Origin: Acidovorax sp. NB1
Lineage (GTDB): Bacteria > Pseudomonadota > Gammaproteobacteria > Burkholderiales > Burkholderiaceae_C
Assembly: GCF_005405905.1 (NCBI RefSeq)
Contig: NZ_BJHU01000059.1
Span: 62,433 to 126,432, forward strand
DNA length: 64,000 nucleotides
Direction: 5' to 3'
This document shows positions 35,175 to 43,280 of this stretch, piece by piece. Position 1 is the stretch's first letter. Each line of letters opens with the position of its first letter. The notes under the pieces were generated by a model. The model was not told where the DNA came from, searched no databases, and worked only from the letters and a program-made list of their open reading frames with translations. The position numbers and the translations under genes are program-made.

Positions 35175-35213
35175 GCACCAGCTCCATGCAGGTTTTGTGC
35201 CCAAGGTGGTGCA
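35174..35213. promoter_or_regulatory. Candidate NtrC-binding sites upstream of nirB
   Basis: TGCACCAGCTCCATGCA (35174-35190) and TGTGCCCAAGGTGGTGCA (35196-35213) resemble the NtrC consensus TGCACC-N5-GGTGCA and lie about 120-160 bases upstream of the expected nirB start, the usual enhancer distance. They touch the start codon of the divergent kinase gene, so NtrC could also repress that gene. This is inference. Confidence 0.45.
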
Positions 35214-35306
35214 TGCCGGGGCCTGCCCGTCCACACACCTCCGCGCCCTCGGCAGCCCCCGCCCGGGCCCGCAGCCTGCGCCCACCCCAGATCAGTGCAA
35301 AGAGTC

Positions 35307-35322
35307 TGGCACGGCCATTGCT
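35307..35322 (+). promoter_or_regulatory. Sigma-54 promoter of the nirB operon
   Basis: TGGCAC-GGCCA-TTGCT matches the -24/-12 consensus exactly. The start should be near 35333, 30 bases before the first hairpin. Confidence 0.88.
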
Positions 35323-35362
35323 TAACAAGGGCAAGGGCCGGGCAGGCCCACGCAATTCAGCA

Positions 35363-35459
35363 GTGCAAAGGCGCACGGAGGAGTTGTACGGACGAAGGCG
35401 TCCCCACATGCGGTTTCGAGACCTCGGAGCAGCATCGTGTGGACGCCTTTTTTGTTTTG
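35363..35459 (+). ncRNA. ANTAR-responsive antitermination leader of nirB
   Basis: P1 is GTGC-AAAGGC-GCAC (35363-35376; loop A1 and G4). After 13 bases, P2 is GGAC-GAAGGC-GTCC (35390-35403; G4 kept, G at position 1). The terminator is AAGGCGTCC (35395-35403) plus CCACA, pairing with TGTGGACGCCTT (35438-35449), then TTTTTTGTTTT. P2 and the terminator share bases. The nirB start lies 32 bases further on. Confidence 0.86.
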
Positions 35460-35491
35460 CGCATCGCCCCGGCGATGGAACCGATGGAGTC

Positions 35492-37939
35492 ATGATGAAG
35501 AAGCTCAAACTGGTGATGGTGGGAAACGGCATGGCCGGTGTGCGCACGCTGGAAGAGCTGCTCAAGATCGCCCCCGATCTGTATGACATCACGGTGTTCG
35601 GTGCCGAGCCCCACCCCAACTACAACCGCATTCTGCTGTCCCCTGTGCTGGCGGGCGAGCAGACGATTGACGAGATCATCCTCAACGACTGGTCGTGGTA
35701 CGCCGACAACCACATCACGCTGCACACCGGCTTCACGGTGACCGATGTGGACCGCGTGCGCCGCGTGGTCAGTGCCACCAGCAAGGATGGCACCGTGGTC
35801 ACCGCCGAATACGACCGCCTGATCCTTGCCACGGGCTCCAACCCCTTCATCCTGCCCATCCCCGGCAAGGACCTCCAAGGCGTGCTGGCCTACCGCGACA
35901 TTGCCGACACGCAGGCCATGATCGACGCCGCCGCCACCTACAAACACGCTGTTGTCATCGGCGGCGGCCTGCTCGGGCTGGAGGCCGCCAACGGCCTCAT
36001 GAAGCGCGGCATGCAGGTCACCGTGGTGCATGTGGGCGACTGGCTCATGGAACGCCAGCTCGACGACGTGGCCGGCAAGATGCTGGAGAAGTCACTGCAG
36101 GAGCGCGGCATGCAGTTCCTGATGGGCGCGCAGACGCAGGAGCTGGTGGGCAACGCCGAGGGCCGCGTGGCGGGTGTGAAGTTCAAGGATGGCACCGAGG
36201 TGCCCGCCGACCTGGTGGTGATGGCCGTGGGCATCCGCCCCAACACCGCGCTGGCAGAGAAGATGCGCCTGCACGTGAACCGCGGCATTGTGGTGAGCGA
36301 CACGCTGCAGACCACCACCGACGCTCGCATCTACGCCGTGGGCGAATGCGCCGCGCACCGGGGCATTGCCTATGGCCTGGTGGCCCCGCTGTTCGAGCAG
36401 GGCAAGGTGCTGGCCAACCATTTGGCAGAGTTCGGCATTGGCCGCTACCAGGGCTCGCTCACATCCACCAAGCTCAAGGTCACGGGCATTGACCTGTTCA
36501 GCGCGGGTGACTTCCAGGGCGGCGAAGGCACCGAAGAAATCGTGATGAGCGACCCCTTTGGCGGCGTGTACAAGAAGCTGGTGCTCAAGGACGACAAGCT
36601 GGTGGGCGCCTGCCTGTATGGCGACACCGTGGACGGCAGCTGGTACTTCAAGCTGCTGCGCGACGGCCGCAGCGTGAGCGACCTGCGCGACAAGCTCATG
36701 TTTGGCGAATCGCACCTGGGCGACACCGGCCACCAGGGCCAGAGCAAGGCCGCGGCGATGGAAGACAGCGACGAGGTCTGCGGCTGCAACGGCGTGACCA
36801 AGGGCGCGATCTGCAAGGCCATCAAGGACAAGGGCCTGTTCACCCTCGACGAAGTTCGCAAGCACACCAAGGCCAGCGCCAGCTGCGGCTCGTGCACCGG
36901 GCTGGTGGAGCAGATCATCATGTTCACGGCAGGCGGCGACTACAGCGCCACGCCCAAGACCAAGGCGATGTGCGGCTGCACCGACCACGGCCACCAGGCC
37001 GTGCGCGACGCGATCCGGCACAGCAAGCTGGTCAGCATTGCCGAGGTGTTCAAGTTCATGGAATGGAAAACGCCGAGCGGCTGCGCCACCTGCCGCCCGG
37101 CCGTCAATTACTACCTCATCAGCACCTGGCCCAAGGAGGCCAAGGACGACCCACAAAGCCGCTTCATCAACGAACGCAGCCACGCCAACATCCAGAAGGA
37201 TGGCACCTACAGCGTGATCCCGCGCATGTGGGGTGGCGAGACCACGGCCGACGAGCTGCGCCGCATTGCCGACGTGGTGGACAAGTACAAGATCCCCACC
37301 GTCAAGGTCACGGGCGGCCAGCGCATCGACCTGCTGGGTGTGAAGAAGGAAGACCTGCAGAACGTCTGGAAGGACATCGGCATGCCCAGCGGCCATGCTT
37401 ACGCCAAGGCGCTGCGCACGGTGAAGACCTGCGTGGGCAGCGAGTGGTGCCGCATGGGCACCCAAGACAGCACCCAGATGGGCAAGGACCTGGAGCGCGC
37501 CATGTGGCGCATGTACGCCCCGCACAAGGTGAAGTTTGCGGTGAGCGGCTGCCCGCGCAACTGCGCCGAGGCGGGCATCAAGGACGTGGGCATCATCGGC
37601 GTGGACTCGGGCTGGGAGATGTACGTGGCGGGCAACGGCGGCATCAAGACCGAGGTGGCGCATTTCTTCACCAAGCTGAAAACCGCCGAGGAAGTGCTGG
37701 AGTACACCGGCGCGTTCTGCGAGCTGTACCGCCAGGAGGGCTGGTACCTGGAGCGCACCGTGCACTACGTGGACCGCGTGGGCCTCGACTACGTGAAGAA
37801 GCGCATCCTCGACGACCACGCAGGCCGCAAGGCGCTGTGGGAGCAGCTGCAGTTTGCACTCGATGGCGAACCCGACCCCTGGTTCGAATTTGACAAGGCG
37901 GCCGTGGACACGCGCCAGTTCGTGCCCCTGGGCGCCTGA
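35492..37939 (+). CDS. nirB: Assimilatory nitrite reductase [NAD(P)H] large subunit
   Basis: An 815-residue cytoplasmic enzyme that reduces nitrite to ammonium with NAD(P)H. Order of parts: FAD site VGNGMAG (10-16), NAD site IGGGLLGLEAA near 155, BFD-type [2Fe-2S] segment CGCNGVTKG (from 430) with CGSCTGL, a second CGCTDHG / CATCRPA pair, then the sulfite/nitrite reductase core with the siroheme/[4Fe-4S] cysteines in TCVGSEWCRMG (about 646) and SGCPRNCAEAG (about 686). GGAG precedes ATG 35492; ATG 35495 is equally possible. It begins an operon with a sensor-like gene, nirD, nasA, ybiB and cobA. Confidence 0.96.
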   Translation: MMKKLKLVMVGNGMAGVRTLEELLKIAPDLYDITVFGAEPHPNYNRILLSPVLAGEQTIDEIILNDWSWYADNHITLHTGFTVTDVDRVRRVVSATSKDGTVVTAEYDRLILATGSNPFILPIPGKDLQGVLAYRDIADTQAMIDAAATYKHAVVIGGGLLGLEAANGLMKRGMQVTVVHVGDWLMERQLDDVAGKMLEKSLQERGMQFLMGAQTQELVGNAEGRVAGVKFKDGTEVPADLVVMAVGIRPNTALAEKMRLHVNRGIVVSDTLQTTTDARIYAVGECAAHRGIAYGLVAPLFEQGKVLANHLAEFGIGRYQGSLTSTKLKVTGIDLFSAGDFQGGEGTEEIVMSDPFGGVYKKLVLKDDKLVGACLYGDTVDGSWYFKLLRDGRSVSDLRDKLMFGESHLGDTGHQGQSKAAAMEDSDEVCGCNGVTKGAICKAIKDKGLFTLDEVRKHTKASASCGSCTGLVEQIIMFTAGGDYSATPKTKAMCGCTDHGHQAVRDAIRHSKLVSIAEVFKFMEWKTPSGCATCRPAVNYYLISTWPKEAKDDPQSRFINERSHANIQKDGTYSVIPRMWGGETTADELRRIADVVDKYKIPTVKVTGGQRIDLLGVKKEDLQNVWKDIGMPSGHAYAKALRTVKTCVGSEWCRMGTQDSTQMGKDLERAMWRMYAPHKVKFAVSGCPRNCAEAGIKDVGIIGVDSGWEMYVAGNGGIKTEVAHFFTKLKTAEEVLEYTGAFCELYRQEGWYLERTVHYVDRVGLDYVKKRILDDHAGRKALWEQLQFALDGEPDPWFEFDKAAVDTRQFVPLGA

Positions 37940-37959
37940 TCGGAAAGAAGGAACCCACC

Positions 37960-38772
37960 ATGCAACGCCGTACCCTTCTGACCTCTGCAGGCTACACCAC
38001 GGCCTGGGGCGCTCTGGGCCTTCTGGTGCCTGTGGGCAAGGCCCAGGCCGAGGTGGCCGACCTGAATGACGCCATCAACAAGGCCGGGCGCCAGCGCATG
38101 CTGAGCCAGCGCATGGGCAAGGCCTGGCTGGCCCTGGCCCACAAGTCCGACACCCCGGCGGCGCGTGCCGTGCTGGAGCAGTCCCTGGCGCTGTTCGAGC
38201 GCCAACTGGGCGAGTTGAAGGCCTTTGCGCCCTCACCCGCCATCCGCGACACCTACGTGAAGCTCGAAGGCGCCTGGGCCGACCACAAGGCCACGCTGAT
38301 GGGCACCACGCCCTCGCGCGATGGCGTGGCCGCGCTGCTGCAGGCCGACGCCAAGGTGCTGGCCCTGGCCCACCAGGGCACCTCGCAGTACGAGGCCGCG
38401 CTGGGCAAGCCCGTGGGCCACCTGGTGAACGTGGCCGGGCGCCAGCGCATGCTGAGCCAGCGCATGGCCAAGTTCTGCCTGTCGGCCATGCTGGGGGTGG
38501 ACACGGCCGCCGCCACCACCGAGATCGCCAAGGCGCGCGACGAATTCCTCAAGGCCACCGAGCTGCTGCGCAACGCGCCCCAGGCCAATGCCCGCATCCG
38601 CCAGGAGCTGCTGCTGGCGGACGGCCAGTGGGTGTTCTTCGACGCCGCGCTGCAGCGCCTGGGCAACGCCAGCAACACCTTCCGCCAGGTGTCCGAAGTG
38701 TTTGTGAGCAGCGAAAACCTGCTCGCCAGCATGGACCGCGTGACCGGCATGTACGCCGCACTCGGCACCTGA
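37960..38772 (+). CDS. Periplasmic protein with two PilJ/NarX-like sensing repeats
   Basis: A 270-residue protein with a Tat-like signal (QRRTLLTSAGYTTAWGALG, cleavage near AQA at 30) and two repeats of about 115 residues, each opening with the same box: NKAGRQRMLSQRMGKAW (41-57) and NVAGRQRMLSQRMAKFC (about 157-173). This box resembles the P-box by which NarX and PilJ-type sensors bind nitrate or nitrite. There is no membrane helix after the signal and no output domain. It sits between nirB (20-base gap) and nirD, with AAGGA before ATG. It may bind nitrate/nitrite in the periplasm; the function has not, to my knowledge, been shown. Confidence 0.85.
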   Translation: MQRRTLLTSAGYTTAWGALGLLVPVGKAQAEVADLNDAINKAGRQRMLSQRMGKAWLALAHKSDTPAARAVLEQSLALFERQLGELKAFAPSPAIRDTYVKLEGAWADHKATLMGTTPSRDGVAALLQADAKVLALAHQGTSQYEAALGKPVGHLVNVAGRQRMLSQRMAKFCLSAMLGVDTAAATTEIAKARDEFLKATELLRNAPQANARIRQELLLADGQWVFFDAALQRLGNASNTFRQVSEVFVSSENLLASMDRVTGMYAALGT

Positions 38773-38829
38773 GCATTGGCTACCGAGTCCGCCCCACACC
38801 ACCACAACAAAATCCCCAAGGACCACCCC

Positions 38830-39231
38830 ATGACCACGAACCACCCCACCCCCGACTGGAAGCTGATCTGCAGCGTGGACGACATCCCCGTGCTGGGCGC
38901 GCGCCGCGTGGCCCGGCCCGCAGGGCTGGACGTGGCGGTGTTCCGAAACGACGCGAACGGCGTGTTTGCGCTGCTGGACCGCTGCCCCCACAAGGGCGGC
39001 CCGCTGTCGCAAGGCATTGTGTTTGGCACGCAGGTGGCCTGCCCCCTGCACAACTGGACCATCGGCCTGTGCGACGGCCAGGCGTCGGCCCCCGACGAGG
39101 GCTGCACGCCGAAGTTCGCGGTGAAGGTGGAGGACGGTGCGGTGTACCTGGACAGCCATGAACTGGCCACGCTCGCCACCGACCTGGCCCGCCCCATTGC
39201 AGGGCCTGCGCGGCGCACAGCCACGGCATGA
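38830..39231 (+). CDS. nirD: Nitrite reductase small subunit (Rieske-type)
   Basis: A 133-residue partner of NirB with a Rieske-like fold. Unlike many NirD proteins that lack the cluster ligands, CPHKGGPL (Cys about 51) and CPLHNW are present, so a [2Fe-2S] cluster may be bound. ATG 38830 is chosen (MTTNHPTPDWKL); an in-frame ATG-like start at 38776 would add residues with no homology. It follows the duplicated sensor gene by 57 bases. Confidence 0.93.
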   Translation: MTTNHPTPDWKLICSVDDIPVLGARRVARPAGLDVAVFRNDANGVFALLDRCPHKGGPLSQGIVFGTQVACPLHNWTIGLCDGQASAPDEGCTPKFAVKVEDGAVYLDSHELATLATDLARPIAGPARRTATA

Positions 39232-39265
39232 ACCGGCATGGCCACACCCCAGGCGCAAAGCACCC

Positions 39266-39328
39266 TTGATGCTATAGAAAATATAGCCAAATGCGCTTGA
39301 TGGACGCGCGCAAGACCCCAAAAAAAGA
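39266..39328 (+). repeat. Dispersed ~60-bp repeat between nirD and nasA
   Basis: GATGCTATAGAAAATATAGC, CAAATGCGCTTGATGGACG, CGCGCAAGACCCCAAAAAAA. Its first part matches the nrtB copy and its middle (GCGCTTGATGGACGCGC) matches the copy inside the BaiN-like gene. It contains the false upstream ATG 39291 of nasA. Confidence 0.82.
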
Positions 39329-39350
39329 TCACAACTCCAGGCCCCTAGCC

Positions 39351-42188
39351 ATGCAAGAAACCCAATCCACCTGCCCCTACTGCGGCGTAGGCTGCGGCGT
39401 GATCATCGAAAGCAACGGTCCCCAGATCACCGGCGTGCGGGGCGACCCGAACCACCCCGCCAACTTCGGCCGCCTGTGCACCAAGGGCTCGACCCTGCAC
39501 CTCACGGCCAGCAGCCCCATCACGCTGCAGACGCGGCTGCTGCAACCCCAGCGCCGCGCGCACCGCGCGGATGCGCCCCAGTCGCTGTCGTGGGACGCCG
39601 CCCTGGGTCTGGCCACCGAGAAGTTCGCCCACATCATCCAGCAGCATGGCCCCGACGCCGTGGGCTTTTACGTCAGCGGCCAGTTGCTCACCGAGGACTA
39701 CTACGTCTTCAACAAACTCGCCAAGGGCCTGATCGGCACCAACAACATCGACACCAATTCGCGCCTGTGCATGAGCAGCGCGGTGGCGGGCTACAAGCAG
39801 ACTCTGGGCGCCGACGCGCCGCCGGCCTGCTATGACGATGTGAAACACGCGCAGTGCCTGTTCATCGTGGGCAGCAATGCGGCCTGGGCGCACCCCATCC
39901 TGTTCCGTCGCATCGAAGACGCACGCGCCGCCAACCCGGGCATGAAGGTCATCGTGGCCGACCCGCGCCGCACCGACACCGCTGGCATGGCCGATCTGTT
40001 CCTGCCCATCCAGCCCGGCAGCGACGTGATGCTGTTCAACGGCATGCTGCACCTGATGCTGTGGGAGGGCTGGACGGACGCCGAATACATCGCCGCGCAC
40101 ACCACCGGCTTTGACGAACTCAAGGCCCTGGTGCGCGACTACACGCCCGAGCGCGTGGCGCAGACCTGCGGCATCAGTGTGGCCGACCTGACCACGGCAG
40201 CCAAGTGGTTTGCCACGTCGAAAGCGACCCTGAGCCTGTACTGCCAAGGCCTGAACCAGAGCAGCAGCGGCACCGCCAAGAACGCCGCGCTCATCAACCT
40301 GCACCTGGCCACGACGCAGATCGGCAAACCCGGCGCGGGCCCCTTCAGCCTGACGGGCCAGCCCAACGCCATGGGCGGACGCGAGGTGGGCGGCTTGGCC
40401 AACCTGCTCAGCGCCCACCGCGACCTGGCCAACCCCCAGCACCGTGCCGAGGTCGCCGCACTGTGGGGCGTGGCCGATGTGCCCAGCAAGCCAGGCAAGA
40501 CGGCCGTGGAGATGTTCCAGGCCGCCGCCGATGGCGAGATCAAGGCCCTGTGGATCGCCTGCACCAACCCCGCGCAGAGCATGCCCGACCAGGCCACCGT
40601 GCGTCGCGCGCTGCAACGCGCCGAGTTTGTGGTGGTGCAAGAGGCCTTTGCCACCGCCGCCACCTGCGCGTATGCCGACCTGCTGCTGCCCGCCACCACC
40701 TGGGGCGAGAAAACCGGCACCGTGACCAACAGCGAGCGTCGCATCTCCCGCGTGCGCCCCGCCGTGCCAGCCCCCGGCGAGGCCCGCCACGACTGGGCCA
40801 TTGCGGTGCAGTTTGCGCACCAACTGGAGGCACGCCTGCGCCCCGGCCAGCCCACGCTGTTCCCCTACACCACGGAGGCCGCCGATGCGGGCGCCGAAAC
40901 CGTGTGGAAGGAACACCGCGAAAGCACCCGTGGGCGCGACCTGGACATCACCGGCCTGTCGTGGGAGATGCTCGAATCCCAAGGCCCCCAACAGTGGCCG
41001 CTGCCTGAAGGCACCACCACCGGCAAGGCCCGCCTGTACGAAGACGGCATCTTCCCTACCGCTGATGGCCGCGCGCGTTTTGCGGCCCACGCCTGGCAGC
41101 CGGTGGCCGAGCAGCGCGAATCGCGCTACCCCTTCAGCCTGACCACCGGCCGCCTGCGCGACCAGTGGCATGGCATGACACGCACCGGCACCCTGGGCCG
41201 CCTGTTCGGCCATGTGGCCGAACCCAGCGTGCAACTGCACCCACAGGACATGGAGCGGCGCGGCCTGAAGAGCGGCGACCTGGTCTATGTGACGAGCAAG
41301 CGCGGCACCATCGTCGTGCCCGCGCAGGCTGACGCCACGGTGGGCCTGTCGCAGGCCTTCATGGCCATGCACTGGGGCAGCGAATTTTTGAGCGGCTGCT
41401 CGTCCACCGGCGAAAGGCTGGCGGGCGTAAATGCACTCACCACCTCGGCGTATTGCCCCACGTCCAAGCAGCCCGAGCTCAAGCACGCGGCCGTCAAGGT
41501 CCTCAAGGCCGAGCTGCCGTGGACGCTGCTGGCCATGGCCTGGCTGCCCGCCGACAGCGCCCAGGCCACGCGCGAGGCGCTGTCTGCACTGATGGCGCAG
41601 TTCCCGTTTGCCAGTTGTGTGCCCTTCAGCAACAACACGCCGTTGGGCGAGCCGGGCCGCGAGCGGGTGGGCGTGCTGCTGCGCGCCGCCGCGCATGAGG
41701 CCCCGCCCGACGTCACCGTGGAGCGCATCGAATCCCTGATGGGCCTGGCAGGCACCGACACGCTGCGTTATGCCGACAAAAAACGCGGCCAGCGCCGCGC
41801 CGCCCGGCTGGCGCGGCATGGGGACAGCACCACGCTCGAAGGCATCGTGCTGGCCGGCGACACCAGCGCCGAAGGCTGGCTCAAGACTCTGCTGCAAGAA
41901 GAATTGCCTGCCCAGACCTACGGTCGCCTGCTGCTGGTGCCCGGCGCCAAGGCGCCCGTGGCCGTGCAGTCGCGTGGCAAGTCGGTGTGCACCTGCTTCA
42001 ACGTGACGGACGCAGCCATCACCGTTGAGCTGGCGCACTGCCACGGCACCGACGACGACCGGTTGGCACAACTGCAAGGCAAGCTGCGCTGCGGCACGAA
42101 CTGCGGCTCGTGCATCCCCGAACTCAAGCGCATGGTGCGGGCCACGGGGCCGCTGGCGTCCAAGCCCATGGCGCAGGCCACCATATAA
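39351..42188 (+). CDS. nasA: Assimilatory nitrate reductase catalytic subunit with fused BFD domain
   Basis: A 945-residue molybdoenzyme that reduces nitrate to nitrite in the cytoplasm; it has no Tat signal. Residues 8-47 bind [4Fe-4S] (CPYCGVGCGV...GRLCTKG). The molybdenum ligand is probably the cysteine in LCMSSAV near 140. The Mo-bisMGD fold continues to about 760, and residues 875-930 form a BFD-like [2Fe-2S] domain (CTCFNV ... CGTNCGSCIPELK), as in NasA of Klebsiella and narB relatives. ATG 39351 begins MQETQSTCPYC; ATG 39291 lies inside a repeat and is rejected. It is the fourth gene of the nirB operon. Some schemes name it nasC/narB. Confidence 0.94.
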   Translation: MQETQSTCPYCGVGCGVIIESNGPQITGVRGDPNHPANFGRLCTKGSTLHLTASSPITLQTRLLQPQRRAHRADAPQSLSWDAALGLATEKFAHIIQQHGPDAVGFYVSGQLLTEDYYVFNKLAKGLIGTNNIDTNSRLCMSSAVAGYKQTLGADAPPACYDDVKHAQCLFIVGSNAAWAHPILFRRIEDARAANPGMKVIVADPRRTDTAGMADLFLPIQPGSDVMLFNGMLHLMLWEGWTDAEYIAAHTTGFDELKALVRDYTPERVAQTCGISVADLTTAAKWFATSKATLSLYCQGLNQSSSGTAKNAALINLHLATTQIGKPGAGPFSLTGQPNAMGGREVGGLANLLSAHRDLANPQHRAEVAALWGVADVPSKPGKTAVEMFQAAADGEIKALWIACTNPAQSMPDQATVRRALQRAEFVVVQEAFATAATCAYADLLLPATTWGEKTGTVTNSERRISRVRPAVPAPGEARHDWAIAVQFAHQLEARLRPGQPTLFPYTTEAADAGAETVWKEHRESTRGRDLDITGLSWEMLESQGPQQWPLPEGTTTGKARLYEDGIFPTADGRARFAAHAWQPVAEQRESRYPFSLTTGRLRDQWHGMTRTGTLGRLFGHVAEPSVQLHPQDMERRGLKSGDLVYVTSKRGTIVVPAQADATVGLSQAFMAMHWGSEFLSGCSSTGERLAGVNALTTSAYCPTSKQPELKHAAVKVLKAELPWTLLAMAWLPADSAQATREALSALMAQFPFASCVPFSNNTPLGEPGRERVGVLLRAAAHEAPPDVTVERIESLMGLAGTDTLRYADKKRGQRRAARLARHGDSTTLEGIVLAGDTSAEGWLKTLLQEELPAQTYGRLLLVPGAKAPVAVQSRGKSVCTCFNVTDAAITVELAHCHGTDDDRLAQLQGKLRCGTNCGSCIPELKRMVRATGPLASKPMAQATI

Positions 42189-42242
42189 CCAAAAGTTCTC
42201 TTGCTTGCAGGAAAATAGCCCTCAGACCAACAAACCCCACCA

Positions 42243-42342
42243 GGACTTGTGCAACAGGGCTGCAGCTAGGCGCTTTCGGCGCAGACAGTACGCCTGTACG
42301 GCAAGCCGAAACAACGACGCTGAAGCCCTGTTTCACAAGTCC
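42243..42342 (+). ncRNA. 100-nt structured element, copy 1 (nasA-ybiB gap)
   Basis: Two 24-base arms (42243-42266 and 42319-42342, 22 of 24 paired) enclose a 52-base core. The core keeps TAGGC, GCAGACA, GGCAA and AACGAC as unpaired segments and forms a stem G(C)TTTCGGC / GCCGAAAC and a hairpin GTAC-GCCT-GTAC. The second copy (58665-58764, opposite strand) has the same unpaired segments and lengths but different stem sequences. It fills the gap between nasA and ybiB. It could be a structured RNA or a mobile repeat; typing is uncertain. Confidence 0.7.
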
Positions 42343-42356
42343 CGCCACCAAGAACC

Positions 42357-43280
42357 ATGGCCATCGCCCAGTACATCAAGGAAATCGGCCGCGGCGCGCG
42401 CGGCGCCAAGCCACTGTCGCGCGAGCAGGCCACCGACCTGTTCGGCCAGGTGCTGGACGGGCAGGTGAGCGACCTGGAGATCGGCGCCTTCTGCCTGGCC
42501 ATGCGCATCAAGGGCGAGACCTCGGAGGAGATGTGCGGTTTTCTGGACGCCACGCACAGCCGCCTGGCGCTGCTGCCCGCCACCGACCGCCCCCTCATCG
42601 TGCTGCCCAGCTACAACGGTGCGCGCAAGCTGCCGGTGCTGACGCCACTGCTGGCGCTGCTGCTGGCGCGTGAAGGGTTGCCCGTGCTGCTGCATGGTAT
42701 GCGCACCGAGGCACGGCGGATTCTGGCATCGGATGTGCTTCTGGCGCTGGATGTACCTGCGCTGACAGCTCCTGAAAAAATAGCTAACGGCTCTGTGCGC
42801 CACATCCACACCCAGCACCTGCACGCAGGCCTGGCGCGCCTGCTGGCCGTGCGCGAGGTGGTGGGCCTGCGCAACCCGGGGCACAGCGTGGTCAAGCTGA
42901 TGAGCCCCTGCGCGGGGCCGTCGGTGGTGGTCACGGCCTATACGCACCCTGAATACTTCGAGATGCTGCAAACCACCTTCCGCACGCTGGGCATGAGTGC
43001 GCTGCTCTCACGCGGGCTGGAGGGCGAGGTTGCCACCGACCCGCGCCGCACGCCGCGCTACGACGGTTTTGTGCACGGCGAACACACGGTGCTGGACACG
43101 CAGCAGCCCGGCACCGCCAGCGAAGTGCCCGGCCTGCCCGCCGAGATCGACGTGGCCACCACAGCCACCTATACGCGCCGCGTGCTGGCGGGCGAGTTGC
43201 CCATTCCACCGGCCATCGAGCGGCAGGTGGAACATATCTTGCAGCTGGCTGATCAAACTGCTTCGGAGACATCCCCATGA
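42357..43280 (+). CDS. ybiB: YbiB/TrpD2-family DNA-binding protein
   Basis: A 307-residue protein with the fold of anthranilate phosphoribosyltransferase. The helical N-terminus (SREQATDLFGQVLDGQVSDLEIGAF) and RNPGHSVVKLMSP in the second domain are typical of TrpD2/YbiB, which lack the transferase activity and bind nucleic acid. It lies between nasA and cobA, overlapping cobA by four bases (ATGA), so it is part of the assimilation operon. A short A-rich AAAAAATAGCTAACGG at 42776 resembles the core of the dispersed repeat. Why this gene is in a nitrate operon is not known. Confidence 0.88.
   Translation: MAIAQYIKEIGRGARGAKPLSREQATDLFGQVLDGQVSDLEIGAFCLAMRIKGETSEEMCGFLDATHSRLALLPATDRPLIVLPSYNGARKLPVLTPLLALLLAREGLPVLLHGMRTEARRILASDVLLALDVPALTAPEKIANGSVRHIHTQHLHAGLARLLAVREVVGLRNPGHSVVKLMSPCAGPSVVVTAYTHPEYFEMLQTTFRTLGMSALLSRGLEGEVATDPRRTPRYDGFVHGEHTVLDTQQPGTASEVPGLPAEIDVATTATYTRRVLAGELPIPPAIERQVEHILQLADQTASETSP

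Noticed and set aside
39345-42077. A 910-codon open frame opposite nasA
   Set aside because: Same cause. The plus strand encodes a complete molybdoenzyme with cluster ligands; the minus frame has no recognisable motif or ribosome-binding site.
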